From an uncultured Aquimarina sp. (lineage in GTDB: Bacteria > Bacteroidota > Bacteroidia > Flavobacteriales > Flavobacteriaceae), in NCBI GenBank assembly GCA_947498765.1, contig CANMLG010000009.1, forward strand, positions 62,001 to 126,000: a DNA stretch of 64,000 bases, in the 5' to 3' direction. Shown here in pieces: positions 16,501-24,390 of the stretch. How positions within the stretch are numbered: the stretch's first letter is position 1; the number at the start of each line of letters is the position of its first letter. The position numbers and the translations under genes are program-made. The notes beneath the pieces are model-generated. The model had not been told where the DNA came from, ran no database searches, and worked only from the letters and a program-made list of their open reading frames with translations.

Positions 16501-17898
16501 TTAGGAACTAAGTATTGAGGGTTTAGTGTTTAATTTTGTTTTGATTTCTTTATTTAAAAAGAAACCTGTTACTATGGTTGATAGGGTGTCCGAAATTGGA
16601 AAAGAAATCCAAACGCCTAAAATACCATAGTGTTTTGGTAAAATTAGTAATAACGGAATTAAGAAAAAACCTTGTTTAGATAAAGATAATAATAATGCTG
16701 GGATAGCTTTTCCTACCGCTTGGAAATACGCAGATCCAATAAGTTGAATGGCTATAATTGGCGAGGCAGCAAAAACAAAACGAATGGCTCGAGGAGCCTC
16801 ATTAAGTACAAGATTATTTATTGTTTTTTGCGAGGCTGAAATATGATTGCCATTACTCAGAAAAAGTTGCGCAATAGGCTCGGGGAATAAAAAAAGCAAG
16901 CCTAAAATAAAAATTCCTAAGACAGTAGCATAGGTGATTGCGGTGTATATGACTTGTTTAACGCGTTCAAATTCTTGGGCTCCGTAATTGTAACTTGCAA
17001 TGGGTAAAAAACCTTGAGTAATGCCGATAATAGGAAAAAGAGCAAACATAAGTAAGCGACTCACTATGGCGTAGCAAGCTACAGCCCATTCTCCTTCAAT
17101 ATCTACCATAATGTTATTTAAAATTAAATACACAATACTGATCACTCCTTGTCTTGCTAGCGTTGTAGAACCCAGAGCAGCAATTTCTTTAAGTATGGGT
17201 AGATTAAATTTTAAATGTTTGGCTTGTAATTGTAGTTCGCTTATCGCGAAGAAAAAATAAAAAATATAAGAAAAACAACAAATGTATGAAGCAGTAGTGG
17301 CCCATCCAGCACCGATCATTCCCCAGCCAAATACATTTATAAATAAGTAATCCAAAAATAGATTGGCGACCGATGGAATAATCATGGCAATCATGGCGTG
17401 TTTTGGTTTTCCTTCGGCTCTAATAACCGTATTCCCCATCATGGCTAAAGCTAAAATAGGAACGCCGTACAATACAATTCGATAATAATCTTTAGCCAAG
17501 TCAAAAATGGCTCCTTTTCCTCCAAACGTATATACTAGTGAGTCTGTAAAAATAAGCCCTACACTAATTAAAGTTAAGGTGATTACTAAGGTAAGTGCTG
17601 TTTGATTTCCAAAAACACGAATGGCTTTTTCGTAATTTTTGGCTCCTAAAGCACGTGACAATACCGAAGACCCTCCAATGCCTATAGCCATTCCAATGGC
17701 GGCAATAAAAAAAGAAACAGGGAGTACTACATTTATGGCGGCAATAGCAATTGGTCCCACCCATTTGCCTACAAAAATAGAGTCGACTAAAATATTTAGT
17801 GACATCACAAGTATACCAATAGCTGCAGGTATAGCTTGTTTTAGTAGTAGGCTGCCAATAGGTTCGGAACCTAAGGCTATTGAGGTGGTTTTTGCCAT
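16501..17898 (-). CDS. MATE-family multidrug/toxin exporter
   Basis: A 465-residue inner-membrane protein with about 12 helices in two related halves (IPAAIGILVMSLNILVDSIFVG at the start; GVISIVYLILNNIMVD in the second half), the typical MATE pattern. It exports cationic compounds against Na+ or H+. It is placed between hemH (24 bases upstream) and hemJ (4 bases downstream). The location suggests, without proving, export of a haem-pathway metabolite or a housekeeping antiporter caught in the haem operon. Confidence 0.92.
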   Translation of the reverse strand: MAKTTSIALGSEPIGSLLLKQAIPAAIGILVMSLNILVDSIFVGKWVGPIAIAAINVVLPVSFFIAAIGMAIGIGGSSVLSRALGAKNYEKAIRVFGNQTALTLVITLTLISVGLIFTDSLVYTFGGKGAIFDLAKDYYRIVLYGVPILALAMMGNTVIRAEGKPKHAMIAMIIPSVANLFLDYLFINVFGWGMIGAGWATTASYICCFSYIFYFFFAISELQLQAKHLKFNLPILKEIAALGSTTLARQGVISIVYLILNNIMVDIEGEWAVACYAIVSRLLMFALFPIIGITQGFLPIASYNYGAQEFERVKQVIYTAITYATVLGIFILGLLFLFPEPIAQLFLSNGNHISASQKTINNLVLNEAPRAIRFVFAASPIIAIQLIGSAYFQAVGKAIPALLLSLSKQGFFLIPLLLILPKHYGILGVWISFPISDTLSTIVTGFFLNKEIKTKLNTKPSILSS

Positions 17899-17922
17899 AT
17901 GTTTTTTAACATGAGGTTAGTG

Positions 17923-18942
17923 TTAAGCATGTGCCCATTCGTCAATCCAACGAGACATAACTTTAGCCCAGTCATCACGATCATTTAAACAAGGTATGGT
18001 AGTAAATTCTTTACCGCCTACTTCGTGGAAAATTTCTTCACCTTCCATGGCAATTTCCTCTAAGGTTTCTAAACAATCGGAAACAAATGCTGGAGTTACA
18101 ATAGCCATTTTTTTAGTACCTTCTTTACCCATACGCTCAATAGTACGATCAGTATAAGGTTGCAACCAAGGATCGAAACCTAAACGTGATTGAAAACTGG
18201 TGCTATAGGTGCCTTCTTTTAATTGTAATGTTTCGGCAACCAATCGTGTAGTTTCATAACATTGGTGACGGTAACAGTAAGTATGTGCTTCGGAAGCAGT
18301 TTTACAACAGCTGCCATCTATTTTACAATGAGATTTGGTAATGTCACTTTTACGAATATGTCTTTCGGGTACTCCATGGTAGCTAAATAATAGGTGTTCG
18401 TAATCCAATCCATCTAGTTTTTCACCAATACTTTTTGAAAGTACGTTTACATAATCGGGGTGCTTATAAAATGCCGGTAACGATGTTAATTGCATTTTAG
18501 GAAAGTGCTCTTGAATAAGTTCATTGGCCAAGACCAAAATAGTTTCGGTAGTAGCCATAGCAAATTGAGGATATAAAGGAACTATAAAAACATCATCCAC
18601 ACCTTGATCATGTAATTCTTGTAAGCCTTTTTTTATACTCATTGAACCGTAACGCATAGCAAGTGATACAGGAACACTTGTCATGGTGTCAATTTTGGCT
18701 GTTAAACGTTCAGAAATTACTATGAGTGGAGAGCCTTCATCCCACCAAATTTTTTGGTAGGCTGCAGCTGATTTTTTGGGTCGTGTATTTAAAATGATCC
18801 CTTTAACAAGCAATGTTCGTGCTAGTTTTGGAAGATCGATGACACGCTCGTCCATTAAAAATTCGCCTAAGTATTTTTTAACATCTTTTGGATCAGTACT
18901 ATCTGGGGATCCTAAATTTACTAGTAATACTCCTTTTGCCAT
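17923..18942 (-). CDS. hemH: Ferrochelatase
   Basis: Inserts Fe2+ into protoporphyrin IX, the last step of protohaem synthesis. The 339-residue protein has LLVNLGSPDSTD at the N-terminus, the catalytic-His motif SYHGVPERH (about residues 189-197) and TPAFVSDCLETLEEI with the active-site Glu. It is first in the hemH-MATE-hemJ run. Several cysteines (DGSCCKT, HTYCYRHQCYETT) are present, as in some Fe-S-containing or metal-binding ferrochelatases. Confidence 0.96.
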   Translation of the reverse strand: MAKGVLLVNLGSPDSTDPKDVKKYLGEFLMDERVIDLPKLARTLLVKGIILNTRPKKSAAAYQKIWWDEGSPLIVISERLTAKIDTMTSVPVSLAMRYGSMSIKKGLQELHDQGVDDVFIVPLYPQFAMATTETILVLANELIQEHFPKMQLTSLPAFYKHPDYVNVLSKSIGEKLDGLDYEHLLFSYHGVPERHIRKSDITKSHCKIDGSCCKTASEAHTYCYRHQCYETTRLVAETLQLKEGTYSTSFQSRLGFDPWLQPYTDRTIERMGKEGTKKMAIVTPAFVSDCLETLEEIAMEGEEIFHEVGGKEFTTIPCLNDRDDWAKVMSRWIDEWAHA

Positions 18943-19035
18943 ATACTATTTTTTTGTAAAAATAGGCTTTTACAAGTAAACAGATATTAAGAAAATCACA
19001 TAAACAAATAGGATTAATTGATAAAAAGATAGATA

Positions 19036-19228
19036 TAAGTTAATTAAATCAGGAGCATGCAATAGAAAACCTATTTCGTATTGAAATCTCTTCAAAAACT
19101 AAATGTTTTACGGTGCTTTTTAATTTAGTCATAGAGTTACTATGCTAAAATTAAGAAAGCAATTGATTTTATTAAGCATGCAATACTTATATGAAGTTTT
19201 ATTGCATGCTCAGGATTTAATTTAGTTT
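19036..19228. repeat. MITE-like structured repeat, copy A
   Basis: About 190 bp with imperfect terminal inverted repeats: left arm 19041-19064 and right arm 19200-19223 match at 21 of 24 positions, sharing GAGCATGCAATA. The central hairpin at 19115-19160 has stem GCTTT..TAATTT..CATAG paired to CTATG..AAATTA..AAAGC. A second local hairpin (19175-19210) is formed by a further AGCATGCAATA copy with the right arm. The element is homologous to the one at 24131-24360. No open frame is inside, so it is a non-autonomous or RNA-like element. Confidence 0.65.
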
Positions 19229-19237
19229 AAATGGTTT

Positions 19238-19762
19238 TTAAAAACAAGGCTCTTTTCCATATGGGTTGGCGTTGTGATCAATAGTGAAATTGAATTTTTT
19301 GCCATCTTTACCACGAGTATATTCTACATAATCCCAAATACCAGAATGTGTTAATTTATATGTGCCGTTCTCATTACCTTCATAAATTTCTTTGTAAAAA
19401 GTAGTGGTAGTTGGATGAGTCCCTCCTTCTGTTGTCTCTTGTTTTTCAAAAGTAATTGGAATACTCGTTTTTTGACCTTTATATTTTACTTCAATAGCTT
19501 TATTTTTTTCAGTAAAACTAATCCAAATGATCATTTTAGGATTTTTTTTGTTTTTGTAACAAATAAAATGATCTACAATAGGGGGGGCTTCCATAGTTTG
19601 ATTGGAATCACTTTTTTCTAATGGGATAGACTCTAATTGAGGTGGCTCATTATTAATATTTGTTTGTTCGGTATTAACAGAGGTTTCGTTTATTTTTTTC
19701 TCAGTTTTTTTGCACGAAGCAAATAGAGTCAAAGTAAATAATAGAGAGATGAATTTTTTCAT
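19238..19762 (-). CDS. Small lipoprotein of unknown function
   Basis: 174 residues. The signal peptide ends in a lipobox (LFASC, Cys17). A polar, Thr/Asn/Glu-rich linker (to about residue 60) leads into a small beta-rich domain with HFICYKN, IIWISFTEKN and a C-terminal EPCF, so the two remaining cysteines could form a disulfide. I recognise no family. It is monocistronic and its 3' end directly abuts repeat copy A. Confidence 0.65.
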   Translation of the reverse strand: MKKFISLLFTLTLFASCKKTEKKINETSVNTEQTNINNEPPQLESIPLEKSDSNQTMEAPPIVDHFICYKNKKNPKMIIWISFTEKNKAIEVKYKGQKTSIPITFEKQETTEGGTHPTTTTFYKEIYEGNENGTYKLTHSGIWDYVEYTRGKDGKKFNFTIDHNANPYGKEPCF

Positions 19763-19875
19763 GTTGTTTAATATGTAATTCCTGATATTTTAAAATATAA
19801 AGGTAGTTTAAAAACGATTTTATAAAATTATTCTAAGCAAAATGTATAGTTAATGAATAACGTTAAGGTATTGTT

Positions 19876-20331
19876 TTATGTTGTTAAATTTGTATTTAAA
19901 TACTCATCAAGTCTTGTGAAAACTGACCCCCATCCATTAAGGATTCCCATTTTTTCTTGTGCAATACGATAGGCTTCTGTGGGGTGAATGACATTAAAAG
20001 TAAAATCAGTTTGTGAACCATTTTTTTTGAATAGAGCTTCAATTTTAACTCCTTCGGTCATGGGCTTAAAATTAGCTGATGAACTAATTTTTTCAAGCTT
20101 TACTATATCAGTATAGGTGCCTTCTGCTATAAATTCATTTCCATCGGGCATTGGCATTATGTATTTCCATTTTCCACCAATTTCAAAATGATGTTCAATT
20201 ACTTTTGTTTCCATGCCCTTAGGACTCCACCATTGGGCAATGTGTTCTGGCTGTGTCCAGGCTTCCCAAACTAATTCAATTGAGGCATCAAAAGTACGCT
20301 TAATGCTAACAGTTCTATTCGATTTATCCAT
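19876..20331 (-). CDS. SRPBCC-family (AHSA1-like) protein
   Basis: A 151-residue START/Bet v1-like protein of the activator-of-Hsp90-ATPase type. The family motifs are FDASIELVWEAWTQPEHIAQWWSPKG near the N-terminus (split here as residues 14-39), GGKWKYIMPMPDGNEF, and W..VFTRLDEYL at the C-terminus. Such proteins bind a hydrophobic ligand. The gene overlaps the ArsR regulator gene by 8 bases; this SRPBCC-ArsR pairing is common in bacteria, and the SRPBCC protein is usually under the regulator's control. Confidence 0.88.
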   Translation of the reverse strand: MDKSNRTVSIKRTFDASIELVWEAWTQPEHIAQWWSPKGMETKVIEHHFEIGGKWKYIMPMPDGNEFIAEGTYTDIVKLEKISSSANFKPMTEGVKIEALFKKNGSQTDFTFNVIHPTEAYRIAQEKMGILNGWGSVFTRLDEYLNTNLTT

Positions 20332-20647
20332 TTTTTGAGTTTTTTAATTTTATTAAATAATGTTCAAAGGAGTCAAGCTTTTCTTCCCATAATTTTTGAT
20401 ATTGTTCTAACCATAAAAAAGCAGGAAGTAGATTTTTAGGTTCAATTTTACAGTAGCGCTCCCTTCCTTTTTTATGAATTTGAATAATTTCACATTCATT
20501 TAAAATTTTTATATGTTTTGAAATTGCTGGCCTGCTGATTTCAAACTTATCAGCCACTTCGTTAACCGTTAATACTTCATTTGATATTAACTCTATAATT
20601 TTCCTTCTAACTGGATCCGAAATGGCTTGAAAAACATCTCTACGCAT
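20324..20647 (-). CDS. ArsR-family winged-helix repressor
   Basis: 107 residues. A helix-turn-helix is visible at about residues 27-55 (TVNEVADKFEISRPAISKHIKIL), preceded by AISDPVRRKIIELI. No metal-binding ELCVC-type motif is present, so it belongs to the non-metal SdpR-like group that pairs with SRPBCC proteins. It overlaps the SRPBCC gene by 8 bases and lies just downstream of a double palindromic operator, so it probably represses its own operon. Confidence 0.92.
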   Translation of the reverse strand: MRRDVFQAISDPVRRKIIELISNEVLTVNEVADKFEISRPAISKHIKILNECEIIQIHKKGRERYCKIEPKNLLPAFLWLEQYQKLWEEKLDSFEHYLIKLKNSKNG

Positions 20648-20654
20648 ATGATAT

Positions 20655-20696
20655 GTAACTAATTGGTTACTAATTTATATGTAATTAAACGGTTAC
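20655..20696 (-). promoter_or_regulatory. Probable ArsR operator: two palindromes before the arsR-type gene
   Basis: Two 16-base palindromes share one design: GTAACCAATTAGTTAC (minus strand, 20655-20670) and GTAACCGTTTAATTAC (20681-20696). Starts are 26 bases apart, so roughly on the same face of the helix. They lie 8-50 bases upstream of the repressor ATG (20645-20647). Half-site GTAAC/GTTAC symmetry is that expected for an ArsR dimer. Confidence 0.72.
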
Positions 20697-20744
20697 GTAA
20701 TTTTTTTTAAATCTTTTGTGTTTTTTTAAGAAGTTAAGATGGTG

Positions 20745-21287
20745 TTAGCCTAATATTTTAGTGTCAAAACCATCAATACTAAGGGTGTTTCGGTTTTTCC
20801 AGTATTCCTCAATTTTATCTGCGCCTTGTTTGGTTGACCAGTCATTTAGGGTCGTGCGTTCTTCTTTGTAATCCATAAAAGGAACAGCAAAGCCGCATGA
20901 TGTTTGAACTAAATCAACATTCATTTCAATAATTTGTCTGGCACCTGCATTTTCGGGAAATAAGTGTGTATAAGTACTAAACCCGGGATCTCTTTTATGA
21001 TAAATTTGGGCATTTCCATACAGCCTTAAAATCATAGGTTTCCCTTCAAAGGCACAAAACATAATGGTCATGCGATTATTTTTTAAAAGGTGAGCGGCAG
21101 TTTCATTTCCGCTACCTGTTAAATTTAACCACACAATTTTATTTTGATCAATCACCCTAAAAGAATCGGTACCTTTTGGTGATACATTTACACGGCCATC
21201 ACTTGCCGCTGTACCCACAAAAAAGATGGGTTGTTTTTCAATAAAACTTTTTAATTCTGGAGTAATTTGATCTAATCGCTTTCCCAT
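20745..21287 (-). CDS. Pyridoxamine 5'-phosphate oxidase-like flavin-binding protein
   Basis: A 180-residue split-barrel protein. FFVGTAASDGRVNVSPKGTDSF near the N-terminus (about residues 22-43) and TIMFCAFEGKPMILRLYGNA in the middle are typical of the PNPOx-like FMN-binding family. Members act as FMN or F420 oxidoreductases; the role here is unknown. It is 98 bases upstream of the ArsR gene and separately oriented behind the operator, so probably not part of that operon. Confidence 0.88.
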   Translation of the reverse strand: MGKRLDQITPELKSFIEKQPIFFVGTAASDGRVNVSPKGTDSFRVIDQNKIVWLNLTGSGNETAAHLLKNNRMTIMFCAFEGKPMILRLYGNAQIYHKRDPGFSTYTHLFPENAGARQIIEMNVDLVQTSCGFAVPFMDYKEERTTLNDWSTKQGADKIEEYWKNRNTLSIDGFDTKILG

Positions 21288-21388
21288 ATTGATGCGCTTT
21301 TACATTTCTGTTATAAACTTACAGTATTAATTTTATGAGTTTCTTAAAGAAATAATAAAAGAGAAGCTTGTTATAGCATTAAAAATTG

Positions 21389-22306
21389 TTATTTGTTTAA
21401 TAATTTAATTAAGGCTTCATTAAAAAGTTTAACCCCTGTTTGGTTTAAATGATGATAATCAGAAAAATGTAAGCTGTCTTCTAGCTTTAGAGTTTTATTA
21501 AAGTTATAATAAGGAGCATAGGAACTCATGATACGATCAAAGTAATTCGTGTTGTTGTAACTAGTATAAAAACTAGCTGAAACAGGAGCGAAAACTAGTG
21601 TAAGTGGGATGTTACGCTTTTTTATCTCGTGTATTATTTCTTCAAAAAAGGAAAGGTGTTTTTTATCAATTATTATTTTTTTAGGAGGGAATGATGTTGG
21701 TATGTAGTACTTCATTTCGGCTTCAACAAAACCACCTTTAATGTAGGTGTCTCCTTTTTTTTGAATGGATTCGTAGAAAGAGTCTTTGGTGTGAAATAAA
21801 TCTTGAATAAAACTATAAATTAAGGTATTGTAAGTTTTAATATGGTTTAGGTGGTAAGCCATTTTAAATGAAAGCTCATCATTTTTATCATTAGCAATAA
21901 TATCCAACGAAGATTCTATGCCATCAATCATAAAGGTTTCTGGGTAAACTTCGTAAACAATAGATTTAGGTTTTATGTTGTCTAAATATCTTTTTAATAA
22001 AAGTAAGGTTTGTATTGGGGTTTGTGAGCTAGAGCCTAAATTGAATGTTTTTAATTTATGCGAAGTAAAAATTCTGGGATCAAAACCACGATACGCATGT
22101 GAGGATCCTAAAAAAAGGATATCGACACTATCAATTTTTTTAATCTCTTGTATTCGAGAAAATAGGTGCCCTTTTGAACCGATTCGATAATTGAGGTTTG
22201 GTTTTAAGGATGTAGGAGCAAAGGTTCCCCATAAAAAAATGCTACTCACATATAGGAATAAAGCAAACAAAACGAATATGAAAAAAGAGGTGATAAATTT
22301 TCTCAT
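21389..22306 (-). CDS. SGNH-hydrolase-like protein partner of the MBOAT acyltransferase
   Basis: 305 residues with one N-terminal membrane anchor (residues 7-27) and a periplasmic domain. The block-I motif FLGSSHAYRG (about residue 65) carries the candidate catalytic Ser, and the C-terminal SDYHHLNQTG carries Asp-x-x-His as in SGNH enzymes. Proteins of this architecture (AlgJ/AlgX or DUF1574-like) act with an MBOAT to move acyl groups onto exported polymers. The gene follows the MBOAT gene by 6 bases. Confidence 0.8.
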   Translation of the reverse strand: MRKFITSFFIFVLFALFLYVSSIFLWGTFAPTSLKPNLNYRIGSKGHLFSRIQEIKKIDSVDILFLGSSHAYRGFDPRIFTSHKLKTFNLGSSSQTPIQTLLLLKRYLDNIKPKSIVYEVYPETFMIDGIESSLDIIANDKNDELSFKMAYHLNHIKTYNTLIYSFIQDLFHTKDSFYESIQKKGDTYIKGGFVEAEMKYYIPTSFPPKKIIIDKKHLSFFEEIIHEIKKRNIPLTLVFAPVSASFYTSYNNTNYFDRIMSSYAPYYNFNKTLKLEDSLHFSDYHHLNQTGVKLFNEALIKLLNK

Positions 22307-22312
22307 TTTTGT

Positions 22313-23764
22313 TTAAAATTGAAAGTAAATAAAAGGGGTTTCTTCGGTTTGCATAAACATTCCAATAACAAATAAAATTAAGGCATAAAAAGACCATCTT
22401 AATGGTCTGCGCCAAGTAAGTCCAATTTTTTCAATGGCATATTCATTTTGGCGACCAATCCATTCTACAACTATAAATATTCCTATGATTAACAACAAGA
22501 CTAAAGTCTTTGGAATTTCATTAATATTAGGAGCTTTAAATAAAGAGGTGGACCATATTCCTGATATATATTTAAATGCATGTGAAATTGTTTCTGCTCT
22601 AAAAAAAATCCATGCAAATACAGTTAGTCCAAAGGTAGCTAAAATGGAAAAAAGCTCTTTAAAACTAGGAAATAGCTTGTCTTTGGCAACTATTTCGATA
22701 TGGTTTCGATTGTTTTTGGTGAGTAATAAAGGAAGAAAATAAAGAGCGTTTAACCCACCCCAAATAACGAATGTCCAGTTGGCTCCATGCCAAAAACCAC
22801 TTACTAAAAAAATGATAAATGTATTTCTTATTTGTTGGAGTTTACTCCCTTTACTTCCACCTAGAGGGATGTATACATAATCCCGAAACCAGGTGGATAA
22901 AGATATGTGCCAGCGTCGCCAAAATTCACCTACATCTCGAGAAAAATAAGGGAAGGCAAAATTTTTCATTAAGTTGAATCCAAATAATCGAGAAGCTCCA
23001 ATGGCTATATCCGAATAGCCAGAAAAATCACCATAAATTTGAAAAGTAAAAAAGAAAGCTCCTAATACAAGTGCGCTTCCATTGAGTTCGCTCGAATTGT
23101 TAAAAATTTGATTTGCAAATTCGGCACAATTATCGGCAATGACTAATTTTTTTAAAAGTCCCCAGAGTATTTGGCGAAGGCCATCTACGGCTTTGGAATA
23201 GTTAAAAAAACGCTTGGTATGGAATTGTGGAAGTAGATTTGTGGCTCTTTCAATGGGACCAGCCACTAATTGAGGAAAAAAACTTACAAATGCAGTAAAA
23301 GCGATAAAATTTTTAGTGGGTTCAAGTTTTTTTCTGTAAACATCAATGGTGTAACTCAATGTTTGAAAAGTATAAAAGCTAATACCCACAGGGAGTATGA
23401 TATTTAAGGTGCTAGCATTAATTTTAGTGCCTAAAAAGGAAAAAGCACTACTAAAGTTTTCCAGGAAAAAATTGTAATATTTAAAAAAACCAAGTAAACC
23501 AAGATTGATGCCTATACTTGTCCAAAGTAACAGTTTTCTTAATAAAACAGTATGTTGCTTTGCTAATACTATACCAATGAAGTAGTCAGCGAAGGTGCTA
23601 AAACCAATTAAAAATAAGAAACGCCAGTCCCACCAACCGTAAAATAGGTAACTAGCCATGACAAGTATCCCATTTTGAAAGTTTACTTGTTTATTAGGAA
23701 TAATCCAATAGCACATAAATACTATTGGTAAAAAAAGTGCAAAATCAATAGAATTGAATAGCAT
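22313..23764 (-). CDS. MBOAT-family O-acyltransferase (AlgI/DltB-like)
   Basis: A 483-residue inner-membrane protein with about 11 helices. FWRRWHISLSTWFRDYVYIPLGG contains the conserved WHISLS motif, and the catalytic-type His is in GFWHGANWTFVIWG (about residue 323). It moves acyl (often acetyl) groups from the cytoplasmic side to a periplasmic acceptor enzyme. With the SGNH protein 6 bases downstream, this forms a two-gene polymer-acylation module. Which polymer is modified is not shown by the sequence; there are no glycosyltransferases adjacent. Confidence 0.92.
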   Translation of the reverse strand: MLFNSIDFALFLPIVFMCYWIIPNKQVNFQNGILVMASYLFYGWWDWRFLFLIGFSTFADYFIGIVLAKQHTVLLRKLLLWTSIGINLGLLGFFKYYNFFLENFSSAFSFLGTKINASTLNIILPVGISFYTFQTLSYTIDVYRKKLEPTKNFIAFTAFVSFFPQLVAGPIERATNLLPQFHTKRFFNYSKAVDGLRQILWGLLKKLVIADNCAEFANQIFNNSSELNGSALVLGAFFFTFQIYGDFSGYSDIAIGASRLFGFNLMKNFAFPYFSRDVGEFWRRWHISLSTWFRDYVYIPLGGSKGSKLQQIRNTFIIFLVSGFWHGANWTFVIWGGLNALYFLPLLLTKNNRNHIEIVAKDKLFPSFKELFSILATFGLTVFAWIFFRAETISHAFKYISGIWSTSLFKAPNINEIPKTLVLLLIIGIFIVVEWIGRQNEYAIEKIGLTWRRPLRWSFYALILFVIGMFMQTEETPFIYFQF

Positions 23765-23872
23765 TATTTAGTTAAAGGTTGTCTATTAGGTTTAGTGTTA
23801 TAAATCATAGGTAAATATATGTCAAAAATAGGATAGTTAAGGGAGGAGGGAATTAATTAGAAATATACTATT

Positions 23873-23920
23873 AAAAAAAACACCCCTAGAAACAGTGAGG
23901 AACTTTCACTGTTTCTGGGG
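23873..23920 (-). terminator. Strong hairpin with T-run on the minus strand, no gene upstream
   Basis: CCCCTAGAAACAGTGA (23883-23898) pairs perfectly, apart from one T-G wobble, with TCACTGTTTCTGGGG (23906-23920). The A-run at 23873-23880 becomes a T-run on the minus strand, so it looks like the end of a leftward transcript. But the only features to the right are non-coding, so it may end a small RNA or a long leader transcript. Confidence 0.65.
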
Positions 23921-24062
23921 AGTACTCCTCTTTGATTCCTATTGTAATTTAGCTAATGAAAAATAATAGAAGCGGTTTTGGAATATAATTATAATGCTTC
24001 AAGTGGTTTGTTTTAACTATTTGTATTTGTGTTTTTAGGCACTAAAATTATAATTTTTCAAA

Positions 24063-24132
24063 CTCAGCTTAAAAAACAAACCAATACTCTCCCCTGTAAA
24101 ATAGGGTTTGTTTTCTATTTAAAATTTGAGTT
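24063..24132. other. Nested stem-loop
   Basis: An inner stem AAAACAAACC (24073-24082) with GGTTTGTTTT (24105-24114), and an outer pair AACTCA (24061-24066) with TGAGTT (24127-24132). The inner hairpin has an A-run before it and a T-run after it, so it could act as a terminator in either direction. It abuts repeat copy B. Confidence 0.5.
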
Positions 24133-24360
24133 TAATCCAAATTATGCATTAGAAAATTTATTGCGTTATGAAATCACTTCAAAAACAAACACTTTGTTGC
24201 ACTTTTCAATTTAACCATAGTAGTGCTATGCTGAAATTGAGAAAGTACTTCACCACAACAGCTGGCTCTTTCATAACAAGCCAAACCTTTGGCTTGACAT
24301 TTCTGCCCTATTGTGCTTTAATACCTCATTGCAAAGTTCTAGTACATAATCCAGGTTAAA
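24131..24360. repeat. MITE-like structured repeat, copy B
   Basis: 230 bp. The left arm 24131-24153 and right arm 24338-24360 are inverted repeats (17 of 23 positions). The left 56 bp match copy A at roughly three quarters of positions. The central hairpin 24201-24246 has the same architecture as copy A: ACTTT..CAATTT..CATAG paired to CTATG..AAATTG..AAAGT. It has an extra internal hairpin CAAGCCAAA-cc-TTTGGCTTG at 24278-24297 that copy A lacks. No coding capacity is apparent. Confidence 0.65.
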
Positions 24361-24390
24361 AAATAATTAATCAATATATAATTTAAAATC

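Larger units (their letters stand above)
23765..24390. other. Gene-free, hairpin-rich divergent region
   Basis: About 625 bases between the MBOAT and metzincin genes. From left to right it holds a strong hairpin (23883-23920), a less structured AT-rich section (23921-24060), nested stems (24061-24132) and repeat copy B (24131-24360). No open frame is convincing. See the individual entries. Confidence 0.6.

Noticed and set aside
19876..20647. ArsR-SRPBCC pair considered as a toxin-antitoxin system
   Set aside because: SRPBCC proteins of this type are ligand-binding; no toxin motif, and the pair is a common regulator-effector arrangement.
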